Shown: positions 30,657 to 42,130 of the stretch, piece by piece
How positions within the stretch are numbered: the stretch's first letter is position 1
How the letters are laid out: each line of letters starts with the position of its first letter
Assembly (NCBI GenBank): GCA_031081675.1
Contig: JAVHLZ010000016.1
Location: forward strand, 1-56,737
Length of the DNA: 56,737 nucleotides
From: Armatimonadota bacterium
GTDB lineage: Bacteria > Sysuimicrobiota > Sysuimicrobiia > Sysuimicrobiales > Kaftiobacteriaceae
Direction of reading: 5' to 3'
Position numbers and translations under genes: made by a program
The notes under the pieces: generated by a model
Database searches by the model: none
What the model was told of the DNA's origin: nothing
What the model saw: only the letters and a program-made list of their open reading frames with translations

Positions 30657-31772
30657 GTGAGCCGGCGGGTCCTGGTGGTGGGCGGAGGAACCGGCGGGAG
30701 CATCGTCGCCAACCTGCTCGCCCGGCGGCCGGACATGGAGGTGACGCTGGTCAGCCGGGAGGCCACGCACCTCTACCAGCCGGGGCTGCTGTACGTGCCG
30801 TTCGGGTGGGTGTCGCCCGAGCAGCTGGTCCGGCCCCAGCGGCCGCTGCTGCACCCGCGGATCCGCTTCCTCCACGACGAGGTCCGGGAGATCGATCCGG
30901 TCCGGCGTGTCGCCCGGCTGTCCGCCGGCGAGCTGGCCGCCGACGCCGTGGTCCTGGCCACCGGCGCCCGCCTGGCGCCCGAGGAGGTCCCGGGGATGGA
31001 AGACGCCCACCACTTCTACAGCCCGGAGGCGGCGGTGCGCCTGCGGGAAACCCTGGCCCGCTTGGAGGGCGGCCACATCGTGGTGGGGGTGGCCGGCGTC
31101 CCCTACAAGTGCCCGCCGGCCCCTCTGGAGTTCGCGCTGCTGCTGGAGTGGGAGCTCCGGCGCACCGGCCGCCGCAGCCGCACCCGCATCACCTACGTCT
31201 CGCCCCTGCCCCGGGCCTTCCCCATCGAGTCGGTGGCCGACGTGGTGGAACCGATCATGGCCAGGCGCGGGATCGAGCTGGTGACCTTCTTCAACGTGGA
31301 GCGGGTGGACCCGGCCCGGAAGACGGTCTCTTCCCTGGAGGGGGAGGAGATTCCCTACGATGTGCTGGTCCTGATCCCGCCGCACCGGGGCACCGCGCCG
31401 GTCGCCCTGGACGGCATCGCCGACCGGGGAGGGTGGATCCGCACCGACCGGGAGACCCTGCAGGTCGCCGGCTACGACCACGTCTACGCCATCGGTGACG
31501 CCACCGACCTGCCGGTGAGCAAGAGCGGCTCGGCGGCCCACTACCAGGCCCGGACGGTGGCCGAGCGCATCGCCGCGGGTAACCCCGGCCGCGACATCCG
31601 GTACACGGGGAAGGTGATGTGCTTCCTGGAGACCGGTGAGCGCCGGGCCACCCTGCTGCGCTTTGACTACCAGCACCCCCCGCGCCCGGCTCCTCCCAAC
31701 CCGGTGGCCTTCGCCCTCAAGCGGTTGTTCAACCGGGTCTACTGGGCGCTGGTTCCGACAGGACGCGTGTAA
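30657..31772 (+). CDS. Sulfide:quinone oxidoreductase-like flavoprotein
   Basis: 371 residues. FAD-binding VVGGGTGGSIVANLLARR at the N-terminus, ATGARL near 100, and the second FAD segment YAIGDATDLP near 280. Cys 152 (PYKCPPAPLE) and Cys 322 (KVMCFLETG) occupy the positions of the redox pair of SQR/flavocytochrome-like proteins. The C-terminus (FNRVYWALVPTGRV) is hydrophobic enough for monotopic membrane contact. GTG 30657 has a GGGAGGGAGCGCC SD. Most likely oxidises sulfide or persulfide to the quinone pool. Confidence 0.85.
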   Translation: MSRRVLVVGGGTGGSIVANLLARRPDMEVTLVSREATHLYQPGLLYVPFGWVSPEQLVRPQRPLLHPRIRFLHDEVREIDPVRRVARLSAGELAADAVVLATGARLAPEEVPGMEDAHHFYSPEAAVRLRETLARLEGGHIVVGVAGVPYKCPPAPLEFALLLEWELRRTGRRSRTRITYVSPLPRAFPIESVADVVEPIMARRGIELVTFFNVERVDPARKTVSSLEGEEIPYDVLVLIPPHRGTAPVALDGIADRGGWIRTDRETLQVAGYDHVYAIGDATDLPVSKSGSAAHYQARTVAERIAAGNPGRDIRYTGKVMCFLETGERRATLLRFDYQHPPRPAPPNPVAFALKRLFNRVYWALVPTGRV

Positions 31773-31785
31773 AGGAGGACCCGCC

Positions 31786-32040
31786 GTGACCACGTCGCCG
31801 CCTGCCCCCTCCGGGGAGACCTGGGTTGTGGATGCCACCGTGGGGACCTGCGGTCCGTTCTGGGACCTGTTGCGGGTGATGGACCTGTCCAAGCCCGGCG
31901 ACATCATCGACCTGCGGTGCCGTCAGGTGGAAGAGGTGATGCGCTACGCCTACCTGCTGGTGCGCGCCGCCGGGGGCGAGCTGGTCCGCCTGGAGGTGGA
32001 GGACGGAGTCGCCCACCTGGTGATCCGCAAGGTGCGGTAA
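31786..32040 (+). CDS. TusA-like protein lacking the CPxP motif
   Basis: 84 residues. VVDATVGTCGPFWDLLRVM aligns with the TusA strand-helix start, but CPxP is replaced by CGPF; the Cys is kept. The remainder (VRLEVEDGVAHLVIRKVR) follows the TusA pattern. A second internal Cys is in IDLRCRQVEE. GTG 31786 follows AAAGGAGGACCCGCC. Last gene of the sulfur operon. Either a divergent sulfur carrier or an SQR accessory protein. Confidence 0.7.
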   Translation: MTTSPPAPSGETWVVDATVGTCGPFWDLLRVMDLSKPGDIIDLRCRQVEEVMRYAYLLVRAAGGELVRLEVEDGVAHLVIRKVR

Positions 32041-32054
32041 TCCGGCCGGCATGA

Positions 32055-32086
32055 GGCGGGGACCCGGATCCACCCGGGTCCCCGCC
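32055..32086. terminator. Bidirectional hairpin between convergent operons
   Basis: A 13-bp perfect stem (GGCGGGGACCCGG/CCGGGTCCCCGCC) with a 6-nt loop, between the TusA-like stop (32040) and the rhodanese stop (32105). Confidence 0.75.
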
Positions 32087-32104
32087 GCCGAGCGCACCCG
32101 ACGG

Positions 32105-32542
32105 CTACTTCTCCATCGGGAAGTTCTGCCGCTCCCACTCGTACATCCCGAAGGCCAGGTCCTTGACGTTGGTCCACCCCAGGATGCCCAGGGCCATGGT
32201 CACGTACGCGGCCCGCATGCCCGACCGGCACACCACCACGATCAGCGCGTCCTTCGCCGGCAGCCTGCCCAGGTTCTGGGCGATGGTGCGGATGGGGATG
32301 TTCACGGCGCCGGGGATGTGGCCGGCGGCGAACTCCTCGGGCTGGCGGACGTCGAGGATGAACGGCTTCTCCCCGGCGTCCAGCCGGGCCTTCAGGGCCG
32401 GGGCGGCGATGGCGTTGTAGTCCGCCGCGATGTTGGTCAGGTAGTCCAGCACGGCCTGCTGGACGGCGGGCGCCTGGGCGACCGCCGGCGCCGTGGACGC
32501 CAGCGTCACCGCCACCAGCACGGCCAGAGCGAGCCTCGTCAT
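32105..32542 (-). CDS. Secreted rhodanese-domain protein
   Basis: 145 residues: Sec signal peptide (about 1-23, ending PAVAQA), then one rhodanese domain with FILDVRQPEEFAAGHIPGAVN and the active-site loop VVCRSGMRA, whose Cys carries persulfide. Periplasmic sulfurtransfer. It follows the 11-heme cytochrome by 13 bp on the same strand, so both products act outside the membrane. Its position opposite the cytoplasmic sulfur operon suggests a matching periplasmic arm. Confidence 0.9.
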   Translation of the reverse strand: MTRLALAVLVAVTLASTAPAVAQAPAVQQAVLDYLTNIAADYNAIAAPALKARLDAGEKPFILDVRQPEEFAAGHIPGAVNIPIRTIAQNLGRLPAKDALIVVVCRSGMRAAYVTMALGILGWTNVKDLAFGMYEWERQNFPMEK

Positions 32543-32555
32543 GTTCCTCCCCCCT

Positions 32556-33848
32556 TTATCGGTCCGGCAACGGCAGGGGCGGCCCGGTCACCACCCGGCC
32601 GTTGGCCTGGGAATCCTGTGGGTCCAGATCCTGCAGGCGCAGGAACAGCGACGGGGTGTTGTGGCAGCTCCCGCACGTCCGGCTGCGAGCCGTCACCCGC
32701 TGGATGGTGTGCGGGGTCGCCGCCTTCCACGTAGGGATGCGGTCGAAGTTGGCCAGCGCGCCGGCCAGGCCCGTCGGCCGGTCCAGCATCTCCCGGGTGG
32801 TGGGCACGTGGCGGAGCAGGACGTAGGCGGAGGGCAGCTCCGGCCGGACGTTGCGACCGATCTTCAGCATCGGCCTCGACGTCGCCCCGCGCCCAGGGTG
32901 ACAGCCGAAGCAGCTCTTGGCGATGCCTCCGTGGCAGACCTGGCAGGCCAGCCGGGTGCCGTGGACGGTGTGGACCCGCAGCCCGCGTGCGCCCGGAGCC
33001 GCCGAGGGATGGCACGACGTGCACGCCGGGCGGGTGGAGACCGCGTAGCGGGTGGCCGCGGTGGCCTCCCCCTGGCCGTGCAGCTGCGCGCCCGTGTGGC
33101 AGGACAGGCACGTCATCTTCGCCCTGCTGAAGTGGACGTCCGCCGGGAATCCCTCGTACTGGCCGGTGAACTCCGGCCAGACCCGCCCGCTGTGACAGCC
33201 TGCGCAGGTGGCCTCCACGGGAGGGGTGCGGACGAACAGGTGTCCGGCCAGCAACCCGCCCAGCAGGGTGGGCGGCTGGGGCCGGTAGGGAGGACGGCTC
33301 ACATGGCAGTCTCCGCAGGTGGCGTGGCAGGACCGGCACGACGCCCGGAAGGCAGGTGTCACCGGGCCCCACCGCACGGGTCCGGTCAGGGCGCGCAGGC
33401 CGGTCTCCATGCCCCGGGCGGTGAAGTGCAGGCTGCGGGTGAAGGTCGCCGCGACATCCGGGTGGCAGCCTCCACACGGTTTCAGCGGATCGTCGGACGG
33501 GCGGGAGATCAGGCCGCGGTGGGCCAGCGCCGGATCGGACGCCGACGGATCGCCCCCGTGGCAGGTGACGCACCCCAGGCGGCCGTGGGTGGTCTGAAGA
33601 AACCGCCGGTCCACCAGCTTCCGCTCGTAGTCCGCCCCCGCCGGGGGCAGGGGGACGGCTCAGCCCTCGCCCTCAGCGGGCGGCGGCGGCAGTGGCCGGA
33701 CCAGCGGTTCCAGCGCCTGCCGGCTGGTGTGGCAGCTCACGCAGGAACTGCCGTCAGCGGAAGCGGCCGGTGACGCGGGACGCAGCCCCGTCATGCCCAG
33801 CGCCAGCCCCGCCGCGGCCAGCCCACCGACGATCAGGAGCCTCCTCAT
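32556..33848 (-). CDS. 11-heme c-type cytochrome, interrupted by an in-frame TGA
   Basis: One continuous frame of 431 codons apart from TGA at 33662-33660. Before it: signal peptide-like MRRLLIVGGLAAAG... and one CxxCH (CVSCH). After it: LPPAGADYERKLVDRRF and ten more CxxCH motifs. Both halves are in the same frame and join at a Pro-rich linker, so this is a single gene; the part after the stop has no good SD of its own (GTG 33614 is the only start offered). Nonsense mutation, base error or TGA recoding are possible. Periplasmic electron transfer is expected. ATG 33848 is nearly leaderless behind its promoter. Confidence 0.75.
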
Positions 33849-33858
33849 CCCGCCCCGA

Positions 33859-33904
33859 TGGTAGGAAGAGGAGTTCCCGGGCGGTATCCGCCGGGCCGCC
33901 GATC
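33859..33904 (-). promoter_or_regulatory. Dyad-class promoter of the 11-heme cytochrome
   Basis: Minus strand ATCGG (33904-33900), N8, CGGATAC (33891-33885), 20 bp, TACCAT (33864-33859). The predicted start near 33852 leaves a leader of about 4 nt. Confidence 0.7.
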
Positions 33905-33978
33905 CGGTCCTGGCTCTTTCAGGCTACCCCGGGCCCGGCCGGGAGGGTGCCGGGCGGCAGCCACCGGGAGGGTCGGAT

Positions 33979-34461
33979 TTACAACTTGTAGCCGAACCGC
34001 CGCAGGAGTTCCTTGCGCTGGGCGATCTCGGCCTCGCCCTCGACCCCCCGGGACCGGAGGCCGTCGATCACCCCCAGGATGCCCCGCCCCTGGTCGGTCT
34101 CGGCCAGCACCACCTCCACAGGATTGGCCGTGGCGCAGTAGATCCCGCAGACCTCGGGTACGGCCTTGACCGCGTTGAGAACGTTGATGGGGTAGGCGTC
34201 CCGCAGGAGGATGAGAAAGCAGTGTCCGGCCCCCAGCGCCAGCGCGTTGCGCCGGGCCAGGTCCACCAGTGCGGGATCGGTGCCGCTCCACCGGACCAGG
34301 GCGGGCCCGGACGACTCGCAGAAGGCCACGCCGAACTTCAGCCCCGGCACCGCTCCGGCCAGGGCTTCGTGCAGGTCCTCCACGGTCTTGATGAAGTGCG
34401 CCTGCCCCAGGATCAGGTTGATCTCCGGGGGCTTCTCGATGGCCACGGTGATGAGGTTCAT
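33979..34461 (-). CDS. Adenosine-specific kinase (PF04008 family)
   Basis: 160 residues of a family described from archaea and thermophiles as adenosine-specific kinase. Recognised by its start MNLITVAIEKPPEINLILGQAHFIKT (to about residue 26), FGVAFCESSGPALVRWSG and the conserved GIYCATANPVEVV near 120, which includes the family Cys. Cytoplasmic nucleoside salvage or AMP sensing. ATG 34461 follows GGGAGGTCGGC. A dyad-class promoter lies 214-260 bp upstream and a TAAAAT box near 34497 could be a second, closer start. Confidence 0.85.
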   Translation of the reverse strand: MNLITVAIEKPPEINLILGQAHFIKTVEDLHEALAGAVPGLKFGVAFCESSGPALVRWSGTDPALVDLARRNALALGAGHCFLILLRDAYPINVLNAVKAVPEVCGIYCATANPVEVVLAETDQGRGILGVIDGLRSRGVEGEAEIAQRKELLRRFGYKL

Positions 34462-34674
34462 GCCGACCTCCCGTCCGCACACGTCCTGTTCGATTTTACG
34501 GCGCGGCGGAGGGCAGTTCCTGGGGAACCCACGGAGGTGCGAGCCCTGTGCGGCCTCCCCGGCAGGCCGGTCGCGGCAGGTCGGCGCGCCGGGCGGGGTG
34601 GGTGAGGAGATGGCAGGCAGGCGGGCTGTTGGCTGCAGTGCCCGCTGGCGCAGCACCCCCGCCCGGCGACTGAC

Positions 34675-34720
34675 ATTGTGGCCGGGAGTCCCGCCCGGCA
34701 CCATCGGGGCGCCGACGGAT
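34675..34720 (-). promoter_or_regulatory. Dyad-class promoter upstream of the adenosine-specific kinase
   Basis: Minus strand ATCCG (34720-34716), N8, CCGATGG (34707-34701), 20 bp, CACAAT (34680-34675). It lies in the 312-bp gene-free stretch 34462-34773 and would give a leader of about 207 nt, with no recognised RNA element in it. Confidence 0.65.
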
Positions 34721-34773
34721 TGACGATAGTCCTCTTCGGCTAGGGGCGCATCCAGGGGGGATGGGAGCGGCCG

Positions 34774-34995
34774 TCAGTTCCTGACCTTCTCGGCCGGGGC
34801 CGCGTACCGTTGCAGATGGGCCAGCAGATCGGCGTCGGCCAGTTCCTGCAGAGCAGCGCTCACCTCTTCCACCGACAGGCCGTGGTGGGGCGAACTGCGG
34901 AGCAGGTGGTACCAGAGGATGCGCGCCTGCGGGCTGAGGGAGGCGTACCGCGGATCGGAGAACAACCGGGGATCGATCTCCCAGGATGGAGGCAC
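34774..34995 (-). CDS. Small predicted winged-helix-like protein
   Basis: 73 residues, family not recognised. WEIDPRLFSDPRYASLSPQARILWYHLLRSSPHHGLSVEEVSAAL (quoted in part: DPRLF..., ARILWYHLL) reads like the N-terminal helical domain of DnaD/replication-initiator or phage wHTH proteins. GTG 34995 is preferred to ATG 35001 because the GGAGGTG SD then has normal spacing. Upstream TATCCT may be its -10. Standalone gene; function unknown. Confidence 0.5.
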   Translation of the reverse strand: MPPSWEIDPRLFSDPRYASLSPQARILWYHLLRSSPHHGLSVEEVSAALQELADADLLAHLQRYAAPAEKVRN

Positions 34996-35062
34996 GGCCA
35001 TCACCTCCGCAGGATCCTGGTTACAGGATAGCACGGCGCTCCCGCGGGCGGGAACCGCTTCT

Positions 35063-36460
35063 CTACGGGCGGGCGGCCGGAACCGCGCTGCGCAGGTAGC
35101 GGTCGATGGTCTCGGCCACCCTCCTACCGTCGGCCAGGGCCGTGACCACCAGGTCGGGCCCGCGGACGGCGTCGCCACCGGCGAACACGCCCGGCAAGTC
35201 GGTGGACCCGTCAGGGTTCACCACGTAGGTGCCCGTCGGCGTGGTCCGCGGCCCGTCGGCCGCGGGGACGGGCGTGCCGTCAAAGCCGAACGCCAGCACC
35301 GCCACGTCAGCCGGGATGGTGAACTCGCTTCCCGGTACCGGCACCGGCCGGCGCCGCCCGTCGGCGTCGGGGGGACCCAACTCCATCCGGATGCACTCGA
35401 TGGCGGCCAGCCGTCCCGTGCCGTCGTCGAGAAAGCGGGACGGCGCGGCCAGCCACACAAATTCCACGCCCTCCTCCCGGGCCGCCTTCACCTCGCGGCG
35501 GCTTCCGGGCATGTTGGCCTCGTCGCGGCGGTACACGCACGTCACCCGGGACGCCCCCAGCCGCACCGCGGTGCGCAGGCAGTCCATCGCCGTATCCCCG
35601 CCGCCGAGGACCACCACCCGCCGGCCGGACAGGTCGTCCCGCCGGGCGGGGTCGGCGGTGTTGCGGAGGAGAAACGGCAGCGCGTCGACGACCCCTTCCC
35701 GATCGATGCCCGGCAGGCTCGGCCGCTTGGGCGTGGTGGCGCCGGTGGCCAGAAAGACGGCGTCGTAGCGGCGGCGCAGGTCCTCCAGCGGGACATCCTG
35801 GCCGACCCGGGTTCCGCAGATGAACCGGATACCCAGGCGGCGCAGGTAGTCGACCCGCCGGTCCACCACCGCCGGGTCGAGCTTGAAGCCCGGGATGCCA
35901 AACCGCAGCAGTCCCCCTGGCTGCGGGTGGGTATCGTAGACCTCCACCACGTGCCCCCGTCGCGCCAGCGCCTCCGCGCAGGCCAGGCCGGCGGGACCCG
36001 CCCCCACCACCGCCACCCGGTACCCGGTGAGCGGGACCGCCGGAGGGACCGGGAGCCCGTCGCGGGCGATGGCGTACTCGTTGATGAACCGTTCCACGGC
36101 GCCGATGGCCACCGGGTCCTGCTTGACCCCGAGCACGCAGGCGCCCTCGCACAGCCGGTCCTGCGGGCACACCCGGCCGCAGATCTCGGGCATGGGGTTG
36201 GTCGTGCGCGACAGGTGCGCCGCCTCCACGAACCGGCCCTGGGCGGTCAGGATCAGCCACTCCCGGATGCGGTTGTGCAGGGGGCACGCCTCGATGCACG
36301 GGGCCTTGCCGCACTCCAGGCACCGGCTGGCCTCGGCCATCGCCTGCTCGGGGGTGTAGGTCAGCGTCACCTCGCAGAAGTCCCGCCTCCGCTCCTCGGG
36401 CGGGCGGCGGGGTACGGGAATGTGGGGCAGCTTGAGGCGCTCGCTCTTGGGAACCGGCAT
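35063..36460 (-). CDS. gltD: Glutamate synthase small-subunit-like NADPH oxidoreductase
   Basis: 465 residues. Two N-terminal [4Fe-4S] cysteine groups (CLECGKAPCIEACP; CGRVCPQDRLCEGACV), FAD site GAGPAGLACAEALARRG near 150 and NAD(P)H site GGGDTAMDCLRTA near 290, closing with FAGGDAVRGPDLVV. This matches GltD and the related NfnB-type subunit. No large glutamate synthase subunit is adjacent, so the partner and even the reaction (NADPH supply to GltB, or ferredoxin-linked transhydrogenation) are open. ATG 36460 follows GGGAGGGTGAGGTC. Promoter candidate at 36499-36530. Confidence 0.88.
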   Translation of the reverse strand: MPVPKSERLKLPHIPVPRRPPEERRRDFCEVTLTYTPEQAMAEASRCLECGKAPCIEACPLHNRIREWLILTAQGRFVEAAHLSRTTNPMPEICGRVCPQDRLCEGACVLGVKQDPVAIGAVERFINEYAIARDGLPVPPAVPLTGYRVAVVGAGPAGLACAEALARRGHVVEVYDTHPQPGGLLRFGIPGFKLDPAVVDRRVDYLRRLGIRFICGTRVGQDVPLEDLRRRYDAVFLATGATTPKRPSLPGIDREGVVDALPFLLRNTADPARRDDLSGRRVVVLGGGDTAMDCLRTAVRLGASRVTCVYRRDEANMPGSRREVKAAREEGVEFVWLAAPSRFLDDGTGRLAAIECIRMELGPPDADGRRRPVPVPGSEFTIPADVAVLAFGFDGTPVPAADGPRTTPTGTYVVNPDGSTDLPGVFAGGDAVRGPDLVVTALADGRRVAETIDRYLRSAVPAARP

Positions 36461-36498
36461 GACCTCACCCTCCCGGCGCCGGCGTGGCTCCGCCTGCC

Positions 36499-36530
36499 AG
36501 TATACGGGCCTCGCCCGCGGGGCCCATCGG
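36499..36530 (-). promoter_or_regulatory. Variant dyad-class promoter of gltD-like gene
   Basis: Minus strand CCGATGG (36530-36524), 19 bp, TATACT (36504-36499). Only the proximal half-site is conserved; the distal arm reads ACCCT. The strong -10 may compensate. Confidence 0.55.
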
Positions 36531-36548
36531 GTCGGCAGAGGGTCCGGA

Positions 36549-36648
36549 ATCGGGCGCCGGTCCGATGGGAAAGGGGAAGGTCCCCAGGCGGCCCGAGGAC
36601 AAATCGGTTGTCAGACCGATGGGGAGTTTTCCGGAGGACCGGTACCGT
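36549..36648 (+). promoter_or_regulatory. Tandem dyad-class sites, promoter of malic enzyme
   Basis: Distal ATCGG-N8-CCGATGG (36549-36568) and proximal ATCGG-N8-CCGATGG (36603-36622), 54 bp apart. The proximal one is followed at 20 bp by TACCGT (36643-36648); the distal one has no -10. Predicted start near 36655, then SD and GTG 36681. Confidence 0.8.
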
Positions 36649-36680
36649 GGTGACAGAGGCCGTCGGAGAGGGGGAGACCT

Positions 36681-38957
<2,277 letters not shown>

Positions 38958-38970
38958 GGAGGGGAAGGGG

Positions 38971-39642
38971 ATGACCGCCAGGGACATCATGACGAGCCCG
39001 GTGGTGACCGTCCGGCCGACCACCCCGGTCCGGGAGGCGGTGGCCCTGATGCTGGAGCACCGCATCAGCGGCCTCCCGGTGGTGAACGAGGTCGGAGAAC
39101 TGGTGGGCATCGTCACCGAGGCGGACCTGCTGCCCAAGGAGCTCGTGCCCCGGCCCCAGCCCCCGGTGGTGGACTGGATCGGCCCGTCCCTGTGGGTGGA
39201 GCGGTGGCTGAGCGCCTACCGCAAAGCCGAAGGCCGCACCGTGGGCGAGGTGATGACCCACCACGTGATCACGGCCACCGAGGACACGCCGGTGCGCGAG
39301 ATCGCCGCCCGGATGATGCGCCACCAGATCAACCGGGTGCCCATCGTCAGGGGCCGCCGGGTGGTGGGTATCGTCACCCGTGCCGATATCCTGCGGGTGT
39401 TCCTGCGCAGCGATCAGGCCCTGGAGGACGAGGCCCGGGCCATCCTGGAGGAAGTCCTCCTGCCCGACGAGGACGTGCGGGTCGAGGCCCAGGAGGGGGT
39501 TCTCACCCTGCGCGGTCGCGTAGCCTCTCCCGGCCGCCGGGCGCTCCTGCGGGCGCGCCTGGAGCAGATCGACGGCGTCATCGGCATCGACGACACCGAG
39601 CTGCGCCACGACTTTCCCCTGATCACCGCCAGCTGGGAGTGA
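38971..39642 (+). CDS. Tandem CBS domains plus BON domain
   Basis: 223 residues, same architecture as 4588-5307. CBS1 RDIMTSPVVTVRPTTPVREA at the start, CBS2 GEVMTHHVITATEDTPVREI from about 92, BON-like EDVRVEAQEGVLTLRGRVASP from about 165 (quoted in segments), ending GVIGIDDTELRHDF. A hydrophobic insert with Trp residues between the CBS motifs (VVDWIGPSLWVERWL) may mediate binding. ATG 38971 follows GGGAGGGGAAGGGG, 13 bp after maeB; an adenylate-sensing partner of malic enzyme is plausible. Confidence 0.88.
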   Translation: MTARDIMTSPVVTVRPTTPVREAVALMLEHRISGLPVVNEVGELVGIVTEADLLPKELVPRPQPPVVDWIGPSLWVERWLSAYRKAEGRTVGEVMTHHVITATEDTPVREIAARMMRHQINRVPIVRGRRVVGIVTRADILRVFLRSDQALEDEARAILEEVLLPDEDVRVEAQEGVLTLRGRVASPGRRALLRARLEQIDGVIGIDDTELRHDFPLITASWE

Positions 39643-39691
39643 ACATCCCCGCGCCCTTCCATCGCTCCGGCGCGGCCGCTGTGGTGTTCTG

Positions 39692-40570
39692 TCACCGCAG
39701 GGTCCACCGGTGGGGGACGTGGCAGGAGGTGCAGGCCGCAAAGTCCCGGGCGGCGGCGGCCACCACGGCCGCGGGGTGCACGGCCGGCGCCGGCGCGGGG
39801 TGGCACGAGACGCAGGTCACGACCGGACGGGCCTGCTCGTGGGGCTTGTGGCAGGTGCTGCAGGCGAAGCCGGTGTGGGGTGCCCCACCCGGAAAGCCGG
39901 CGGTGCGCCGCGGCGGCAGCCCCTGGTGGCACTGCAGGCAGGTCTGGCGGGTCGGCCGCAGGGGGCTGTCCGGGCGCAGGTACTGGTGGCAGTCCACGCA
40001 GTGGAAGTCGGCCATCTGGGCGATCTTGACGGCCCGGGCGCCGACGGCCTGGGCTTCGTGGCAGCGGGCGCAGACATCCGCGACCGCCCGGATGCGGTGA
40101 ATGCCTGTCGAGTGGCAGGTCACGCACTCGATCTGCCGGCGCTCGGCGTGCACCTGATGGCCGGCGGTGCGGGCCACCTGGATCCACGCCGGGTCGCCGC
40201 TGGCGTGGCAGGTGCGGCAGCGGGCCGCCGGCACCTCGGCGTGGCGGCCCACCCGCTGGGGCTGGCGGACCACGAAGACGATCACCTGGCGGGCGGACTC
40301 GACGATGCTCTGCTGGTGGCAGGCGTGGCAGTCGACCGCGCGGTGCTCGCTGGCGGCCCACCGGTCCCAGGCGGCTTCCATGATGTGGCAGGACCGGCAG
40401 AACGCCGGGTTGTTCATCGTGTAGTCGTACAGGGTGTATCCGGCGGTGATCAGCGCGGCGGCCGCGGCGGCCATCCCGACCACCGCCGCCGCCAGCCAGG
40501 GGCGGGGAAGGCGCCCCGGGATGTCCCGGAGCGCCCCCCGCCGGTCGCGGGGAGGACGGTCCTCACCCAC
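39692..40570 (-). CDS. 10-heme membrane-anchored c-type cytochrome
   Basis: 292 residues. One N-terminal transmembrane anchor (WLAAAVVGMAAAAAALITAG, about residues 25-44) followed by FCRSCHIMEAAWDRW, as in NapC/NirT quinol dehydrogenases. Ten CxxCH motifs in total, more than the four or five of NapC, so it resembles a NapC-like anchor extended by six hemes. Likely accepts electrons from quinol and passes them to periplasmic cytochromes. GTG 40570 follows GGGAGGTCTGCC. Downstream of citrate synthase (83 bp) with no promoter seen between, so possibly co-transcribed. Confidence 0.9.
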   Translation of the reverse strand: MGEDRPPRDRRGALRDIPGRLPRPWLAAAVVGMAAAAAALITAGYTLYDYTMNNPAFCRSCHIMEAAWDRWAASEHRAVDCHACHQQSIVESARQVIVFVVRQPQRVGRHAEVPAARCRTCHASGDPAWIQVARTAGHQVHAERRQIECVTCHSTGIHRIRAVADVCARCHEAQAVGARAVKIAQMADFHCVDCHQYLRPDSPLRPTRQTCLQCHQGLPPRRTAGFPGGAPHTGFACSTCHKPHEQARPVVTCVSCHPAPAPAVHPAAVVAAAARDFAACTSCHVPHRWTLR

Positions 40571-40653
40571 GGCAGACCTCCCGGGGCGGCAGAGGGCCTC
40601 GGGTCCGGGCCTGGTGGCCCCCGGCCCGGCGTCCTCGCGCCCCGGTCATGCTC

Positions 40654-41979
<1,326 letters not shown>

Positions 41980-42028
41980 GGGATGCCTCCCACAGTCAGG
42001 GTGCGGGCAGCCTGCCCGTCTCGCCTCG

Positions 42029-42073
42029 ATTCTACGCTCCCCGCCGGGGCGGGTCATCAGGCTGGGGCCGGAT
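42029..42073 (-). promoter_or_regulatory. Dyad-class promoter of citrate synthase
   Basis: Minus strand ATC (42073-42071), N12, GAT (42058-42056) within CTGATGA (42060-42054), 19 bp, TAGAAT (42034-42029). A less conserved dyad but the same geometry. Predicted start near 42022, leader about 43 nt. Confidence 0.6.
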
Positions 42074-42077
42074 TCCC

Positions 42078-42123
42078 ATCGGGTGCGTGGCCGATGGCAG
42101 ACGTGGCTCTCCGCGCCTAGGAT
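42078..42123 (+). promoter_or_regulatory. Dyad-class promoter of the sensor kinase at 42131
   Basis: ATCGG (42078-42082), N8, CCGATGG (42091-42097), 20 bp, TAGGAT (42118-42123). The predicted start is at 42130 or 42131, so the kinase mRNA is leaderless at GTG 42131; the ATG at 42122 is inside the -10 box. Confidence 0.75.
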
Positions 42124-42130
42124 GGAACGG

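Noticed and set aside
33600-33662. TGA as selenocysteine codon with a bacterial SECIS
   Set aside because: A GC hairpin follows, but its loop and distance do not match a bacterial SECIS, and the position is a linker with no redox motif. Kept only as a remote alternative.
34490-34500. TAAAAT as the main promoter of the adenosine-specific kinase
   Set aside because: No -35 or dyad at suitable distance; cannot be ranked against the upstream dyad-class promoter.
36549-36568. Distal dyad before malic enzyme as a separate promoter
   Set aside because: The sequence 20 bp downstream is CGGCCC, not a -10 box; treated as an auxiliary site.
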